Below, one piece after another: positions 38,471 to 52,210 of a stretch of DNA of 64,000 nt; within the stretch, counting starts at the first letter, position 1; every line of letters begins with the position of its first letter. Where the stretch lies: positions 100,595,001 through 100,659,000 of the forward strand of contig NC_133026.1 of NCBI RefSeq assembly GCF_048771995.1, in the 5' to 3' direction. The DNA comes from Taeniopygia guttata. Its lineage: Eukaryota; Chordata; Aves; Passeriformes; Estrildidae. The notes beneath the pieces were generated by a model. The model saw nothing but the letters and a program-made list of their open reading frames with translations. It did not search any database and was not told the origin of the DNA. The position numbers were made by a program, and so were the translations under genes.

Positions 38471-41400
38471 TACCTACTTTATTCTTTAACTCTGTCTAGT
38501 CTCTGTTCTAGGTCAGCCTTCACAAGGCATCACTCTAACCCATGTGTTAGCATCCCTTGTTCACTCTTACATCATGCAACTGATGTGCAGTCACATGAAA
38601 TTGCAATGGCATTGAGTGTGTGCCAAGGGTGGACACTGTCCTGACTGCCATGGGTGGGAATCCCTACACTGCCCTAGTCAGATGCCATGATCACAAGGAG
38701 TGTCCGTGCTTCACGACATGTAGAGAAACAGAAATCTCTGCAGTCAGATCTTTTCTTTTCTCATGGAAGAAGTGGGTGGTAGCAACATGTCTCAGCTCTG
38801 AACTAGATCTTGTGAAGTGGGATGACATACTCAGCTGCTCTCCCATCCCCTCCTCAAAAAAGATAGCAAATTGCCTATTGTTCTTTATTTTCTTGCACAT
38901 CATTTTGAAAAAGCCTTATAATCACTAATTTGGCTGTTTGCCAGAATGAAAGCACCCCCAACATTCAGAAATGGCACTAGAATAATTAGGCACAGGCAAG
39001 CCTTTTTGCACAGAAAGTAAAATAAACTGAAATACTTGCATAAGCATGGCCATTGAATATACTAAATGTTTTTCTGAGCTCCAAGAAAGCCTGAAACATG
39101 CTGCTTGAGTACCAATAAAGTTTTGCTCTTGGTAATCACCCAGACTTGGAATGGCCAGAAGTGCTGGCCCAGGATAGCTCATGCCCTTGCTCTCCCTTTC
39201 ACTCGCAGCCTTTTGTGTTTGCTGCCAAACACCGATAATTCCCTTTCTGCAGACCACCAAGCCTTTGGGACCATGGGAGTAAAACAGTCAGGACACCAGC
39301 TTTTTGTAACCACTCCAGTGCTGCAGGACAGAAACAGAACCTCCTCCTGAGGGAACATGAGCTACATGCAAGTATAAGGTAAAATCAACTGACCCTTTGA
39401 GTTTTACAGAGCATGAGATGCAACCCATGCGACCATCCTCACCAAAGGGCAAGAGTGGAATCATGTGGAGTCTCCTATGACCCAGCCACAGCTTTAACAA
39501 GATGCTCCAGCCATGTTCCATAATATTGACTGCCAGGCCCCACCATGAGGAGCCAGCATCTGCAGCATCTCTGGCTCTGAGAACCTGTGAGTGATTACAC
39601 AGACACTCCACAGACTCCTTTTTTTCTGCTGGGCAAAACCTGGAATGGCCAGCCCAGCAGTGGGTGTGTAGGAAATGGGTTATGAAGCACGAAGGGTACT
39701 GCTATGAAGAAAGGAGGGTTTATTCCCTCTCAAACCTGATTTTTGCCTTGCAGGCGAATAGGGCCAGATACAAGGGGCTCTGCTATTCCCCTTTGTTGCT
39801 CTCACACACACTAAGTCAGGGGTACGTGAGCACAACCCTGCCAGTACCTCCGCCGGCAGCAGGAGCACCAGCGCTCCAGGTGCTCTCTCCTCCCTGCCCT
39901 GCACGTACTGGAGGTAGGAAAGTTGTTCTTGGCAGAAATTCAGTGGGCATCTGTGCCTGCAAAGGTCTTCATTGCAGAAGAGGTGAGAGAGCTCCTGGGA
40001 GTCACTCAGGATTCTGGTAAACAGCAAACTTTTGCAACATGAAATTTAGCAGCACCTCAGAGAACTTAAAACAACTCCATTTCTAAATATTTGCTCCACC
40101 ATTTAGTGAAGGTCCTACAGTATTTGCATTCACAGAGAACAGAGCTGAAGTGGATCCAGCTCAGGTAGACACATTCCCACATGTGTGTCCCAATCCATCT
40201 GTGATTTTTGTTAGTGCCACTGCAGTCACAGAGAGCAGTGGAATAATTCCTGTCAAGTTATTTTATTGACACAGATGTCTTACATATTTTGTCTTCACTG
40301 CAGGAGACAGCACTGGGTTAGGCTCTGCAATTGCACACCAACTACAGCTGGTTGGCAGAGCAGAGAAAACCCTACCTGTTAGAAAAAGTAAATTTTCAAG
40401 TCCTGCAGTCAGCACATGGTGCCTAAGGGGTCTATGTAAACCTCTGAAATACAGTCCTTTTCCATTAATCCTTTATCTGAGAATCTTGGAAAGGCAGCAT
40501 AAAAGATAGTCAAGGTCTCTTGCAGAAATCATGAGACCAAAGACCAGATTTCTAAAACAGAAAAATCTAAAAGACAATATCAGGTAGATAAATAAATATG
40601 TAAAATATTTCCCAGTATCTGAGTCTGACACTCTCAAAAAAACACCATTTTCTCAGTCTTCTGGTGCCCCTCCTTCCACTTGCACCAGAACCTGGCCCCT
40701 CTGGCCACAGGCTGTCCAGACTCAGTTAGAAGATATCCCTTAATACCTCCTCAGGTCTCTTAAGCTGAATGAAACTCACAGGTGTAGAATTCATGTAAAT
40801 GGCATACAAAATCCAAAGCTGGCATGAATTCTAGCCAAGAAAACCATATATGTGTGGCTTTGCTTTGGAGAAGCCACAGAAGAGAAAATATAGGCTTTTC
40901 AGAAAAGGTTTTTCCAGAGAGTTTATTGCAATTTGGGTTTGGAGTCGGGAAGTCACAGCTAGAAAAAGGACTTCAATCTCATAATCTCAGCACTTGTTTA
41001 CAAAGTAAAATGGACAAATATTTTCCCCCATCAGCATAAATGAATAGCATATGAGTCCTGCAATAAGAGGGTGTGTTTGAGAAGAACAGTGGTTTTTATC
41101 TTCCACACATCTTTTCTCTTTTCCCTTACAAGAGAAACTTTCTTGACCTAGAATCTTCCAAAACTTTTATATTTTGAGCTCTGATGCTCTGATGCATCCC
41201 TCCCCTTTCTCCTCATTCAGAGGAAGACTTCACCATTGATACACATATACCACTGCTACATTCATAGGCACACATTAGCCACCTCTATGCCTTTACTGCT
41301 TTAGACACTGTACATGAAACATTCGATGCTGTCTCCATCAACACCACAAAACTTCCTGACTTTCACCACCGTGGAGCACTAGGACACTCAAAAAGATTCT

Positions 41401-44400
41401 GTGTGCAATTCCTGATCTGAAGCCCAGTGAATCAGCCAGCCCTGTCCCTCTGTGGGGCAGAGAAGGGATAGGACTTTGAAGCTCACTGGGAAGGTTATAA
41501 AACTCAGTGGGGGAGATGACAAACAGCCAGAAGACTTCCCCTCCGTGGAAAGGGAACTCGGTGGGTCATCTCTGGCAGTTCCCATGGCAGCAGCACCACA
41601 GAGGGAAGAAGGGCAGTCCCTCTGGTAATTAGATTTCAGGCTATTCACATCTTCAAGCAAAAACTTTGAATTTAATTTTCTACATTGATACGGCAGACGA
41701 AAACCTCAGGAACTGATGTCATGCAAAACTCCAAACAAACAGACTGAAGACACAGATGCTGCTGAAGATAGAAACGTGCTTGACTTTAAGATTAGATTCA
41801 TTTTGGGGTGTCAGGGCATGTGGGAACAGCAAAAAACAACCTACAATATGTCCGATGCCTTTAAACAGTATTATTTCTAATATCAGTTTGGACTTTCTTT
41901 CCAGAGAAACAATGCTTTTCTTAGCAAACTGCTTCTTGGTGAGTTTTTACTTTGAGTGGAAGGAAAGCCACTGGACCACATCCCACCACCCTCTGGGATG
42001 GTGCGGAATGACAAGTATTGTGCCTGAAGGCCCAGGGTAAGGGAAGGCTTCATAATTTCTTCCCTCTGTTGTAACTCACAGCATCAGAGAGCTCCTCACC
42101 AACTGCTGCTGATCCCACACACTGCAAGAGCTCTTAGTGCAGCTGAGCACTGGTGACTCCTGGATCCCTTCCCAGAAAACTCTTCCTCTAGAAAAACAAG
42201 CTCTACAGATTAAAGAGAAATATTTAGATAAACAGCAGGACCCGAGATATAAAAAGCTGGCCTGGCCAAGAGGAGACTAGAGGTCCTATTTCAGGTACCA
42301 GAGCAGTGAGTGACATTGGCAAGAACAAAGGCTAGCATAGAAAGTCAAAACTTCCTTGCTGAGCTTGGATAACTTAAGTTTACATGGATTTATAATTTCA
42401 ATTGAATTTGTGCATAGATATGTTAAGTTTTAGAAACAGACAGTGTTCAAACAAGCTAAACTACTCTAAGGCACTCTTGCTTTCTTTTCACATATCACAT
42501 TGAATTATTTCATTGCCATGAAACTGTAAAGAAAAAGATGCTACCATCTTTTCAGTGTACATGGTTTTTAAAAGGGACATAAAAACATCAAAGCAGCAAA
42601 ATGAAAACATTTCTAAGGTTTTGTTGAATTCAAACCAAATCAGCTTCAGCAGTTGGCAGTGGGATGTCTTTGTGCTGCCCTGTTAGGATGCAAAGTGAAT
42701 GTCATTCTCTGCACTCATTTCCTTACAGGGCCAATCTGAAAGCAAGCTTTTCATACATATAAATGCAGCCTCCACAAGTCCTTCCATCCAGCTCTAAACC
42801 TCAGGATTTTTTTCTGCCGTTTTTCAGGCAAACCAGCTGCAAGTGCTGGACAGGCATATTTTTTCAGGCTGTATCCACTGCCCAATAGCCCACACTTGAG
42901 ATAAAACTGGTGCCAATGGAAGCAAGCTGGAAGACCAGTGGACCCATCAGAAGACCCACCAGAGCTGTCAGTAGGTGAGGGATCCACAAAAGAGTCAAGG
43001 AGTGATACTGAGTCTAATAATGATATTAATTTTTGCAAATTTTTCAAAGCATAGACATGTCTGGACCTGTGACAGAATGGAAGAGAAATAATCACAGAAC
43101 AAGGTCAATGCAAGGAAAAATGATCTTCACTTTGAAATGGCACCCTAACCCAAATAAGCAGATTTTCTTGCATAAGTTATACTAAATAGTCATCCCAACA
43201 TATTAATTGAAAAAGTGGTGTCCTTGTTTATTGTATCACTGAAGAAATCTAAGCATCTTGGCATTTTGCTATTAAAAAATAATAATCATCATTTTGAAGT
43301 ACAAATTAAACCAACCAAAACAAAAATGGTTTAATTTGCCAGCAACTTCAGCTCAGAAGAAAAAAACACAAATACATTCTGGCCAGGACAACAAACAAAT
43401 CTTTTAAGGGGAGTTGGTTCTTAGGTCATATATTCATGCGTTAGGAACACAGTATCATTACATCAGGGATGCAAAAGCCAAATTGCATTAATTTCATGAA
43501 GTTGTGAAGAAGCTGGTGTCTCTAGAACTATTCATATCTCTTTTTTCCATTATCTTTCGTTGCTCAGTTACTATTCTTTTTCATTACTTGCTGATAGAGT
43601 GCTTAAAGAGCCCTAGCCAAATCCTAGCTATGAATAAAAGGAAGATTTTTCACAAGATATTAACTCTCTCCTGCAGAAACATTATTTAAAGAAACCCAGA
43701 GCTAGGACTTGTGGGAAGCATCCAGTCTTGTGTAGCATTTTGGTGGGGCCCCACCAGAGATGTCAGTCTCACAACTCAAGTCAGGGGTAGGGTGGCATCT
43801 TCCCTTCCCTATCCCAGCATTGCCCTCTCCAACCCGTGGCCAAGCCAGAAAGGATCTACAGTCCATGAGGCCAGCTGGCTGCTCAAAACACCAAATAACA
43901 TCAAGACTCCCCTCTGGTGGGGGTCTTCAACCCAGCCAAAGAGTTTTTGCATCCCACAAGGGCCCAACAGCCACCTCTGCCCTGCTCCACCTCTGTCCTG
44001 ACATGGGTCCCCCTGCAAACCCCCCACTGGTGCCTCCTCTCCCACTCTCCTCACTCAGGGAATCTGAGACAGGGGAAGGTTTGAGTGCTGAACAATTGTT
44101 TATATCTTTGTGCAGGGGAAATCTGGGATTATTTATGGAAATTCAGACGTTGCTAAATAACAGATGCTCTTCTGAGAAGGAAAGCTTCTTTTGTTTGGGG
44201 ACAGGGAGGGTTGGAGAGGATTATTTTTAAGGAAGTTTGGAAAATAGATGAATGTTTTCTCTGGAATATAGAGGAACATCACTGAAATAAAACAAATATT
44301 TCTTGGGGTATGTATTTCATGCAATACCTAAAGTTGCTGAACTTTGTGGCATCCGAGAAAAACATGACACGAAAAAAGCTCTCCTTCTTCATTACCAAAG

Positions 44401-45538
44401 AACAAACAAAAATTAACAGTTTGGTCTGTCCCCTGTAGAGAAAACTTGCTCCCTTTTATGTTATTGCTCTGCTAAGTGTGGCAGAGGAAAGGGATGTGCA
44501 TATAATAAGAAAAGAATTATAATTAAAGTGAAATCACAAACTACACATTAAAATCTTAAACAATAAAAATGCAGAGTTCAGCAGAACATGGGAACTCCAG
44601 ATAATTGTCCAGCTCAGCCATAGTAACTTGTCCCCTTCATGATCAGCACAGCTCTTCTCCAAGTTTGCTCTATAAGCACGTATTCCACAGATCTTATTTG
44701 GCTTTTTGCTCACAGTGGAGGTTCCAGACAAATCTTTTCCTATTAGACACCACATTTCAGTCTGGTATGGTTAAGAAGACTTCATATTTTTCTGATTTTA
44801 CTGTAAATGTCCTCTTTCTTTTATATGATATTCCTAGAAACTGGCCCTCCTGAAAATGTTCTTTGAAACATGCGATTTTCTAATTTTTAACTTCAATGTT
44901 TAACTTAAAATGTTGCTTTTTCTTGTAAATAATATACATTAGAGCAAATAACTTCCTGCTGGAAATAATTAATACTTTTTCTCTCCGAATTTAACAGTGC
45001 GGCAGCGTGAGTTGCCACTGAAACAAACAGCACAACCTGAACAAACATCAGTAATGAAATTAAGCTGAGCTGTGACACGTTTTAAAGACATTCTAGATGA
45101 CAAAATTGCAAGATTGTCTTTTATAAAAAGGGATTCTAGACATAGTGGGTAACCTTGGAATCAGCTGTAAGATTCTCAGGCAGCCAGCACGGCACCTCAA
45201 TGTTCCCATCCCTCCTATTTCTCCAAGGCCACAATCAGGTGACAGTAGAAACTGAACCATGTCAGACACTGGCCTCCCTAGAAAAAAAAGACCTCCCTCC
45301 TTCTCATCACCATGGAATGAGCTTCAAGACTTGATGGTGTGATCTGCACAGGACCACACAGGAAAAAAGAGAATTTAAAGGAATCAGAAATTAAGAGGAA
45401 AACCCCACACAATCAATGCCCTTTTCAGACCCAGAAAAGCTCCAACCAATAGGACTGCTATGCAGATCTCCTAACACAAGACATCAGCAGCCACTGCCTA
45501 AACCAACCCTGTCATGGGGTTTGGTTTGGGGATTTTTC

Positions 45539-45552
45539 TTTTTTTTTTTTTT
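45539..45552. repeat. Poly-T tract (14 T)
   Basis: Uninterrupted T run in unique sequence. Confidence 0.85.
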
Positions 45553-45751
45553 ACAAATCATGATGCTCATCACACACCCCATTTAATCTTGTACCACAAT
45601 CATCGTGTCATTGCCACTCACTCTAGCAGTGCAGGAGACAACCCAGGACAAGAGGCAAATTAGTCAGACTTTGTTGCAGTGACTATATAAGAAACACAAT
45701 AGAGGAGAATTCTGCCTGGCATTGCCATCTGTAAAAGTCCCAGGGCTGCTT

Positions 45752-45768
45752 AAAAAAAAAAAAAAAAA
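45752..45768. repeat. Poly-A tract (17 A)
   Basis: Uninterrupted A run. No retroposed body recognised upstream. Confidence 0.85.
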
Positions 45769-48700
45769 CATGGATTCAAGAGCTTTCTCAGCTATGGATT
45801 TCTCAATGTTTCCACAGCGGGTGCCATGTGAAGGTACAGGCCTTCATCTGGTAAAAGTGATGGCTTTGCAAGGTAAAGGACTGGGGAAAGAGCATGTAGC
45901 TACATCTGTCAAAAAGTGACGTACTAAAACAACGGTTTAGACCCTCCCATTCATTCTAAAGAGGCCGAAGCACGAATGCCTCTAAATTTAAACTTTGTTA
46001 TAATCGAAAACACAACAGGATATTTCTGTACTTAAGCTAGAATATAGCAAGTATTAGGTAAAAAAAGGAAACATGCCACACAACACACTGAGATGGTCCA
46101 AGAGATGTTTTCAGGAATGATTCACATTACAGTGGGATAGTAAATACAGATCATGAGATTTGTAGTTTCTCTGTCTCTTATGTTCATCCTGGTTCACCAC
46201 CTTGACTTGAAACCTCAGTACATTGAGGGTTCTTAAAATATCTGATGGTTATAGGAAAATAAATGATATCAGATCTTATAGGCATATTGGTTTCTGTTAA
46301 CATGTACTGTCCTAGTCCCAGAAAATGTTCACTGATTGTAGTAAACATGTCCTGATTACTGACACAAAAATATTCTTAAATTAAAATACAATAGGTGTAT
46401 TAAGAAATCTCTCCTCGTAGCAACAAATGAGGAACACCAAATCCTGCCAGCTCTTACATACGCACTTCATTGTAAACTCATCAATAATCACAAATGAAAC
46501 TCATGCAGCAGTGTTGAAAGGATTGGGACCATCAGAGAGTCATCCTGCTAGCACTGACAACTTAAGTAGTGTGCTAGCTTCAACTAGGCTACTCAGAGTC
46601 GTAAGATGGACCTCAGACACGAGGCAACTGCTGCACCAGACCCCCATTTGGGAGATGCTAGATACTGACACCCTTATAGCTAACATATGTCTCACAAGTG
46701 GTGTCTTTGGCACTTCCTCAGCAAGCATGCAAGTTCATGTATAACTTCAAGATTTCAAATTATCTTGATTCTATTAAGGAAAACCACAGACTCAGTTTCT
46801 ACACCAGACATGATTTTTAGTGCACAAGTATTGCATATACAGTACTTTCCAACTTGTGAGTGATAGAACCTTACTTTAAAGTAAGTGTTTTCCATGTAAA
46901 CACACAGTGTTAGAACAAATCACCACTTTTAATACAGATCATTTTAATAAGGAACAAGCTAAAATGCCTTGAGTTTAATAAAAGATAAAATGTGCTGAGT
47001 TTAATATCATGATAGTACCTTAAATGCAGAACAACTAATAGTTTCTGTCTCTGGAGGCTAATTGGTCTAGATGAGAGCAGAGGCAAGTAGAAACCGATAA
47101 CACTTCATAGAAGGAGGAGAAAATTATTGCATTCATTTAATTCAGAATAAGATACCATATTTAGATTAAGGTATCTAACCAAAAATAAATTTGATTAATC
47201 AGAAAAATATTTGGTTTTAAGATGAAATATAATTGCCCTTTTGCTATAAACCTGTTACTTATACACTGGCCTGAAAATGGGAAGCTCTTAATTGTGCTGA
47301 ACTCTGAGCTTAAAAATAAGCATTGAAAAATTAAGAGGAGACATTTTAAGATGTTTTTGCTTTTAAACTGAGTATGAAGCAATAGCAGACTAGTTTCATA
47401 TTCCAGAAGTATTTAATTTCTTGCTTCTCCTCCCTTAAGTCCACTTAAATATTCAAGTATTTGTATGAAGGGTACTGTTTTTATTTAGTACCGCTGCCAT
47501 GTGGCTGGTGACATGTGTATCTACTTAGTCCAAGATGACATTTTGTATTGTTATGGGATGAGAAAAACCAAATAGACATCCCTTAGATCTTCATCCCTTA
47601 CTGTAAGAAAAAAATCCCATAAGAACCATCAAAGCACAATGCAGACTTAAAATAGCAAATCAGTAATCAAAACTACCCAACACATTCATCTTCAAAATAA
47701 TCACTGAATGCAGAGCTTGCCTTGCCCTGCAGAGACAGAGGATCAAGGGTTGATGATGACAGAAGGCTTGGGAATATGAATCAAGTGCAAATTTGTCAAG
47801 GAAGCAAAAGCAAGCAAGGGTAGGCTGCCCAGTCACAGAGCCAAGTTCTTCTTTCTCTGTCGAAGTGCTTGCATGAGAGCATTTCCAAGGAAACTCTACC
47901 TATAGAATTAGGATTATGAGAAGAAGCATGTGTAGTATTGCATAAAAAGGTGGGTTTGTTAGATAATAGGAACATAACACAGCTTAAAAGCATCTTCATC
48001 GACAAGAGGTCCATCTCATGGGTAAGCCATTACACTTGTTAGCCACATTTTGAAATGCATTTTTTGAACAGGATGAGATTTTCAAGAACATTTATGACTC
48101 AGCTGATCCCACTGCAACCCTGGAAAGAAACTCGTGATTCCTTAAACTGACATCAGGAGAAAAGGATTTCCAACATTTCCATGAGTGTGTCAGAGAATAA
48201 GAACAGAGATATCCAAGCATCCCAACAGCAGATCTTAAATAAACAATCCCAGTCCACCTTCCATGATTGATAGTGAATTTCCCTCTCCTTTTAACCAATA
48301 TTGCCACAGAAGCATTATTATACAAAAATGCCAACTGTACACCCCACTGAAGACTAAATTTAGCAGGAAAATGCATCTCCAGCCAGAGGGTAAGAGTATT
48401 ATTTCCCAGAACAAAGAGCCCAGGTTTGTAAAATGAGAACCAAAACACTGAATAAATGTAGCAGAGTAGACAGGCAGAAGTGAATGGCAGCACACAAATC
48501 ACTGATGCAACATGGAACCCATGGCAGAGATTCGTTTCAAGCACGTCTGTGGATGTGGCAGCCTGGTCAGAGAGCAAGAAAACTAGGTAAGTTTTCCCAG
48601 AATTGGCCTGAGAGATGTTAGGGAGTTGAGGATAAACAAAGATAGCTTATTATTTTATTATAAACAACCTGCAGGTGGTGTTTTCCTACTCTCAGTTTTC

Positions 48701-51700
48701 TTGTTTTTCTCAAAGATTGTTTATAAGAAAGGCATCTTGTCAATTAGCCAATCAGGTGAAATGAATTGATTAATTGACCAACTGGGTCTATCTGTATCAG
48801 AACAATGCATAAAAAGAGAGGATCCAAAGCAAAGATGAGGCACTATGCAAACCAGCCTTCTGGTGAGTCTGTGTCATTTCTTACCCAACAACAACACCAG
48901 TCAGCCTCTCACTGAAGAACCTTGTCATTATTATGTATCCAAGTTAATGGAAGAGCTGCAGACTGACAGATTTGTTCCTCTTGCAAGGCATGACTGGCAA
49001 AGGATATTTGAAGGGTGAGGAAATGCAAAAAATGGAGACTGCCTCTTTAGGAGAGCTAAAATGGGTGCTTAATGCTTTTTTTTTTTTTACTGTGGAAGGG
49101 CTAAACACATGGCAAGACAAGCAGAGCACTGCTAAGTCACAAGGAGCCTTGTGGCCTTGGAGCACGTGCTTGCTGTGGGGAGGTCATTCAGTGATTCTCA
49201 CAAACAAGAAGGTCAGAGTGAAGAGCAAGGGGGCAGTAGCAGATTTCAAAAGAATAATGTTAAAGCAATGCAGTTTTTCCTCCCAAAACAGTGCTGTAAT
49301 AACAATCAACCTACCCATTTTACAGATAAATAAGCACCCTTCACACATACTTGCTATACACATTTGTCTGTCTCCTCTATGTCTCCCAGCCCTACCTACA
49401 TATGCCTAAGTAAGATTTAGGCTTCTCTTTGCAGCACATCTCAAAACCAATATATGCCTGTCCTGAAGAAATAATTAACCCCTTCAGGAGCCACCTATCC
49501 TGTGACCCCTCATGGTTTGCTAAGGCTCCAAATTTACTTTCCATCTCACTAAAACCTAGTAGAACACACAAATTCATCCCTCCACTTAGCCCAAGGACTC
49601 CCTCTCTAATCATAAACATTAGTTTTAAAGCATTTCGGCTGCTACTTTGTACTAAACTTAACAGGTTTGATAAAGTCACCAGTACTATTAAAACCACCCC
49701 TACCAGCTTGCTTGAATTTCTCTTTAGAGCCTTTAACTAGAGACTTTGGTTTTGCTCTTAAATTAGCTGTTAGTTTCATACACTTTTGTCTAGAACACAC
49801 TCTTCTGAACGCTAAATCTCCACTCTGCTTCTACCTGCCCCCCTAACCCCCAACTCAGAACATCACTAATCCTTTCCTACTAGCATCTGGGTTTTAGGAC
49901 CCTGCAATGAGACTAACCTACCTTGCAAGCACCTCCAGCTTGGATGTAACTCAGCTAACCAACAGTGTGTTTGACACCTTTCCAACCCAAGGAGACAGAG
50001 AAAAGAGACAGTGTCCCCACCTAAACCCAGCCAAGTCCTTACCAAACCTACCATGGAGGCAGTGTGCTATAACAGCATGTTGGACCTTTCTCCCACTGTG
50101 GAGCCCGACAGCCCAAGTCACCTCTGGAGTTCCACCTGATGGCATTAGTTACTTCCAGCATGTTCCTCCAGATGTGCCTGCTCCATGTGAAGATGTTTCA
50201 GCCCCATGAAAATAAAACTGCTGACACCAGTACAGAAGGGGTTGTAGGCAATTTTACCATGAAAAAAAGAGCCTTATAAAGTCTTGGTAGACATGTTGTT
50301 ATAAATGAGGGTGAAGGGGGATCAAAGGATTTACTGAATAAATCTGTCATGAGATGTAAAGAAGACAGAACAACAGGAAGCAAATAATTCATGGAAGTGC
50401 TGGCAGTGCCTGCAATGGCCCTCAGCAAAGAAATCACTCAGGAATGAAAAAAAAAAAAATTGTATAGGGCTAAAAGCAAAATAATGTGTATTAGTGCATG
50501 GATGGCAACAGAAAGATTGAAAGGATCATTCTTCTACTAGCCAGCTTTGTGAAATTGGTCTACCACTATCTGGCAACCCACTCTTGGGTCTGGCTGATTG
50601 CTACAGCCAAGGTTCCTCCAGAGTTTATAGTGAGGCTGCTGTAAACAAATGCTTTTCCTCTAAAACACATGTAAATAAGCCACCCACCAACACTCTCTTG
50701 CTCCCAAAAACCTGTACACTTAAATGGCATGTGAGCTCTGAAAAGTTACTCATATTCAGAAGCATGCAGTGCTGTTCTGTCTATTCCCTTTCAACTTCAT
50801 TTTGTGACCTGAAATCAGTTTTGCCTGTGCCAGGGCAAGTTAGAGATGACTCAAGCCCAGAAACTTTCGTTTGCACACAGGACAATGGCAATTGTCACCA
50901 CAGTTGTGTAGCTGTTCTATATCATTTATTGATTCTGTTAATAAATGTTGATTTGTAGCCACATGCTCATCAGACAGCAGCTATGCAAGTATGCCTGATG
51001 ACTTAAAGATTAATACAGCACTGTTTCTCTAAATGCACATCTAATCGAGACAGAACAGAAAGAGAAAATTCCTTTCTATGTTAAGGTCAAAGCAAGATTA
51101 TGCTGGTTTTTGCAATATCTTCGTATCTAGAGAAGGAACAATTTTTTTCCTGAATGTTGATACTAAATGTTGAGCTAGTCAGATATCCCTTACTAAAAGG
51201 CAAAAATTAAAGGTTTCTTCCATCAACTCTCTTGTTTAACACATCAAATCAGCAACCAAAGTTTTGTGAGCCCTCAAATACTGCTTGCAGTCTCTGGGGA
51301 ACCAGGAATGGTATTCTCTGGGTCTTTCTTCAGATGATCAAATAGGCAAGAACAACATCCTGGTCTGTGACTAAACCACAAGCACTGTATGTCACATGCA
51401 GATCAGTCAGAAGATGCCACACAACTGTTATGTACTTCAGCGTCAGAATGGATTTTGTACCCGGCTCATACTGTGTTTTTCACAATTATACTTTCTGTGA
51501 ACTCCAACAACTTTCAAGCCAGACTTGGAGGCATATTTCACTAAACTAGCTGTCTTCTTAACGAGCTGTCTTAAATTAACTCCATCAATAGAAACATCAG
51601 TACAGTAATAAAAGGCTATATTAAGAGCTAGTCATGATTTATAAGACAGGAAAAGCACAATGACTGACAAAACAGCCCCAAAAGGGACTTCAGGAGATAA

Positions 51701-52029
51701 AATCAGGTTCACCTTCTGTCCCCAAGACCCTCTCATTGCCATTCTTTACTCATGTTTGTCTGAGCTTTCTTGCTCCAGACGTTAGCCTAGAGCTCCCTAG
51801 CTAAATACGTCTAGTACTCCACTGTCCTTTTTAAAAGTTTTTTCTAGTATCTGCCCTACACCTTTTTGCTGCAATTTTAAAACCTTTAAAGATCACCCTT
51901 ATTCACCAGAGACCTGGAGAAAGAGTTACTCCTTTTTTTTTGCACTAGTCAATTGACACTCGGAAACTGGAATCCCAGCTCCCCTCAACCTCCATTTCCT
52001 TAAGCTAAGTAACCCCACTATTTGAAATT

Positions 52030-52210
52030 GTTTTGTTCCTGTATTATAGTATTTATCTTAGTTCAGCCATTTAAATTTTTTTCTTCTACTTTTCTGCACC
52101 CTTGTAATTTTTGTTTCGTTGAAATGCCCCAAGCCAGACACTGTACTCCAGCTGCATCCTTCCCATTTTGAAACAGAGCAGGAACCTTCTTCACATCTTG
52201 CAGGAAAAAT
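52030..52210 (-). mobile_element. Probable very old CR1 LINE remnant (ORF2 region)
   Basis: On the minus strand, CAGCTGGAGTACAGTGTCTG followed by GCTTGGGGCA reads QLEYSVWLGA, like the CR1 ORF2 block HLEYCVQFWG. Upstream, AGATGTGAAGAAGGTTCCTG resembles the family's SREVILPLY region at nucleotide level, and GTGCAGAAAAG downstream fits its VQ.R block. No long frame survives and the edges are vague. Confidence 0.4.

Larger units (their letters stand above)
38131..38532 (+). mobile_element. Solo LTR of an avian endogenous retrovirus (ERVL-like)
   Basis: The element starts TGATGCC and ends GGCATCA, exact reverse complements, with the TG..CA ends of retroviral LTRs. Inside are a TATA box (38347-38353) and AATAAA (38465-38470) followed by a T-rich U5-like end, so the sense is plus and the length is 402 bp. 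No gag, pol or env-like frame and no second LTR is seen nearby, which fits recombination to a solo LTR. A clean target-site duplication is not visible (GCTGT against CTCTA), so it is old or the edges are a few bases off. Family assignment rests on overall layout only. Confidence 0.8.
38533..52029. other. Mostly unique DNA, no gene seen
   Basis: No gene recognised over 13.5 kb. Short GC-richer islands (about 39.8-40.0 kb and 43.7-44.1 kb) hold overlapping open frames without recognisable products. Simple tracts are T14 at 45539, A17 at 45752, T13 at 49076-49088 and A13 at 50447-50459. A G-poor patch lies at 49380-49860. Confidence 0.55.

Noticed and set aside
38114..38511. Alternative LTR edges bounded by a GTCAG direct repeat (38109-38113 and 38512-38516)
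   Set aside because: It would give an element ending in AG rather than CA, while 38131-38532 has exact 7-bp terminal inverted repeats. GTCAG matching by chance is likely.
43760..44230. 156-codon plus-strand open frame
   Set aside because: It lies in a GC/Pro-rich patch where several frames on both strands are open together; low-complexity composition and no domain.
48092..48577. 161-codon minus-strand open frame with a hydrophobic N-terminal half
   Set aside because: No recognisable family, no splice or promoter context, and one or two frames of this size are expected by chance in 64 kb of AT-rich DNA.
49392..49860. Nuclear copy of mitochondrial DNA, suggested by C-rich, G-poor composition
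   Set aside because: Reading it in mitochondrial code gave nothing resembling avian mitochondrial proteins or rRNAs.
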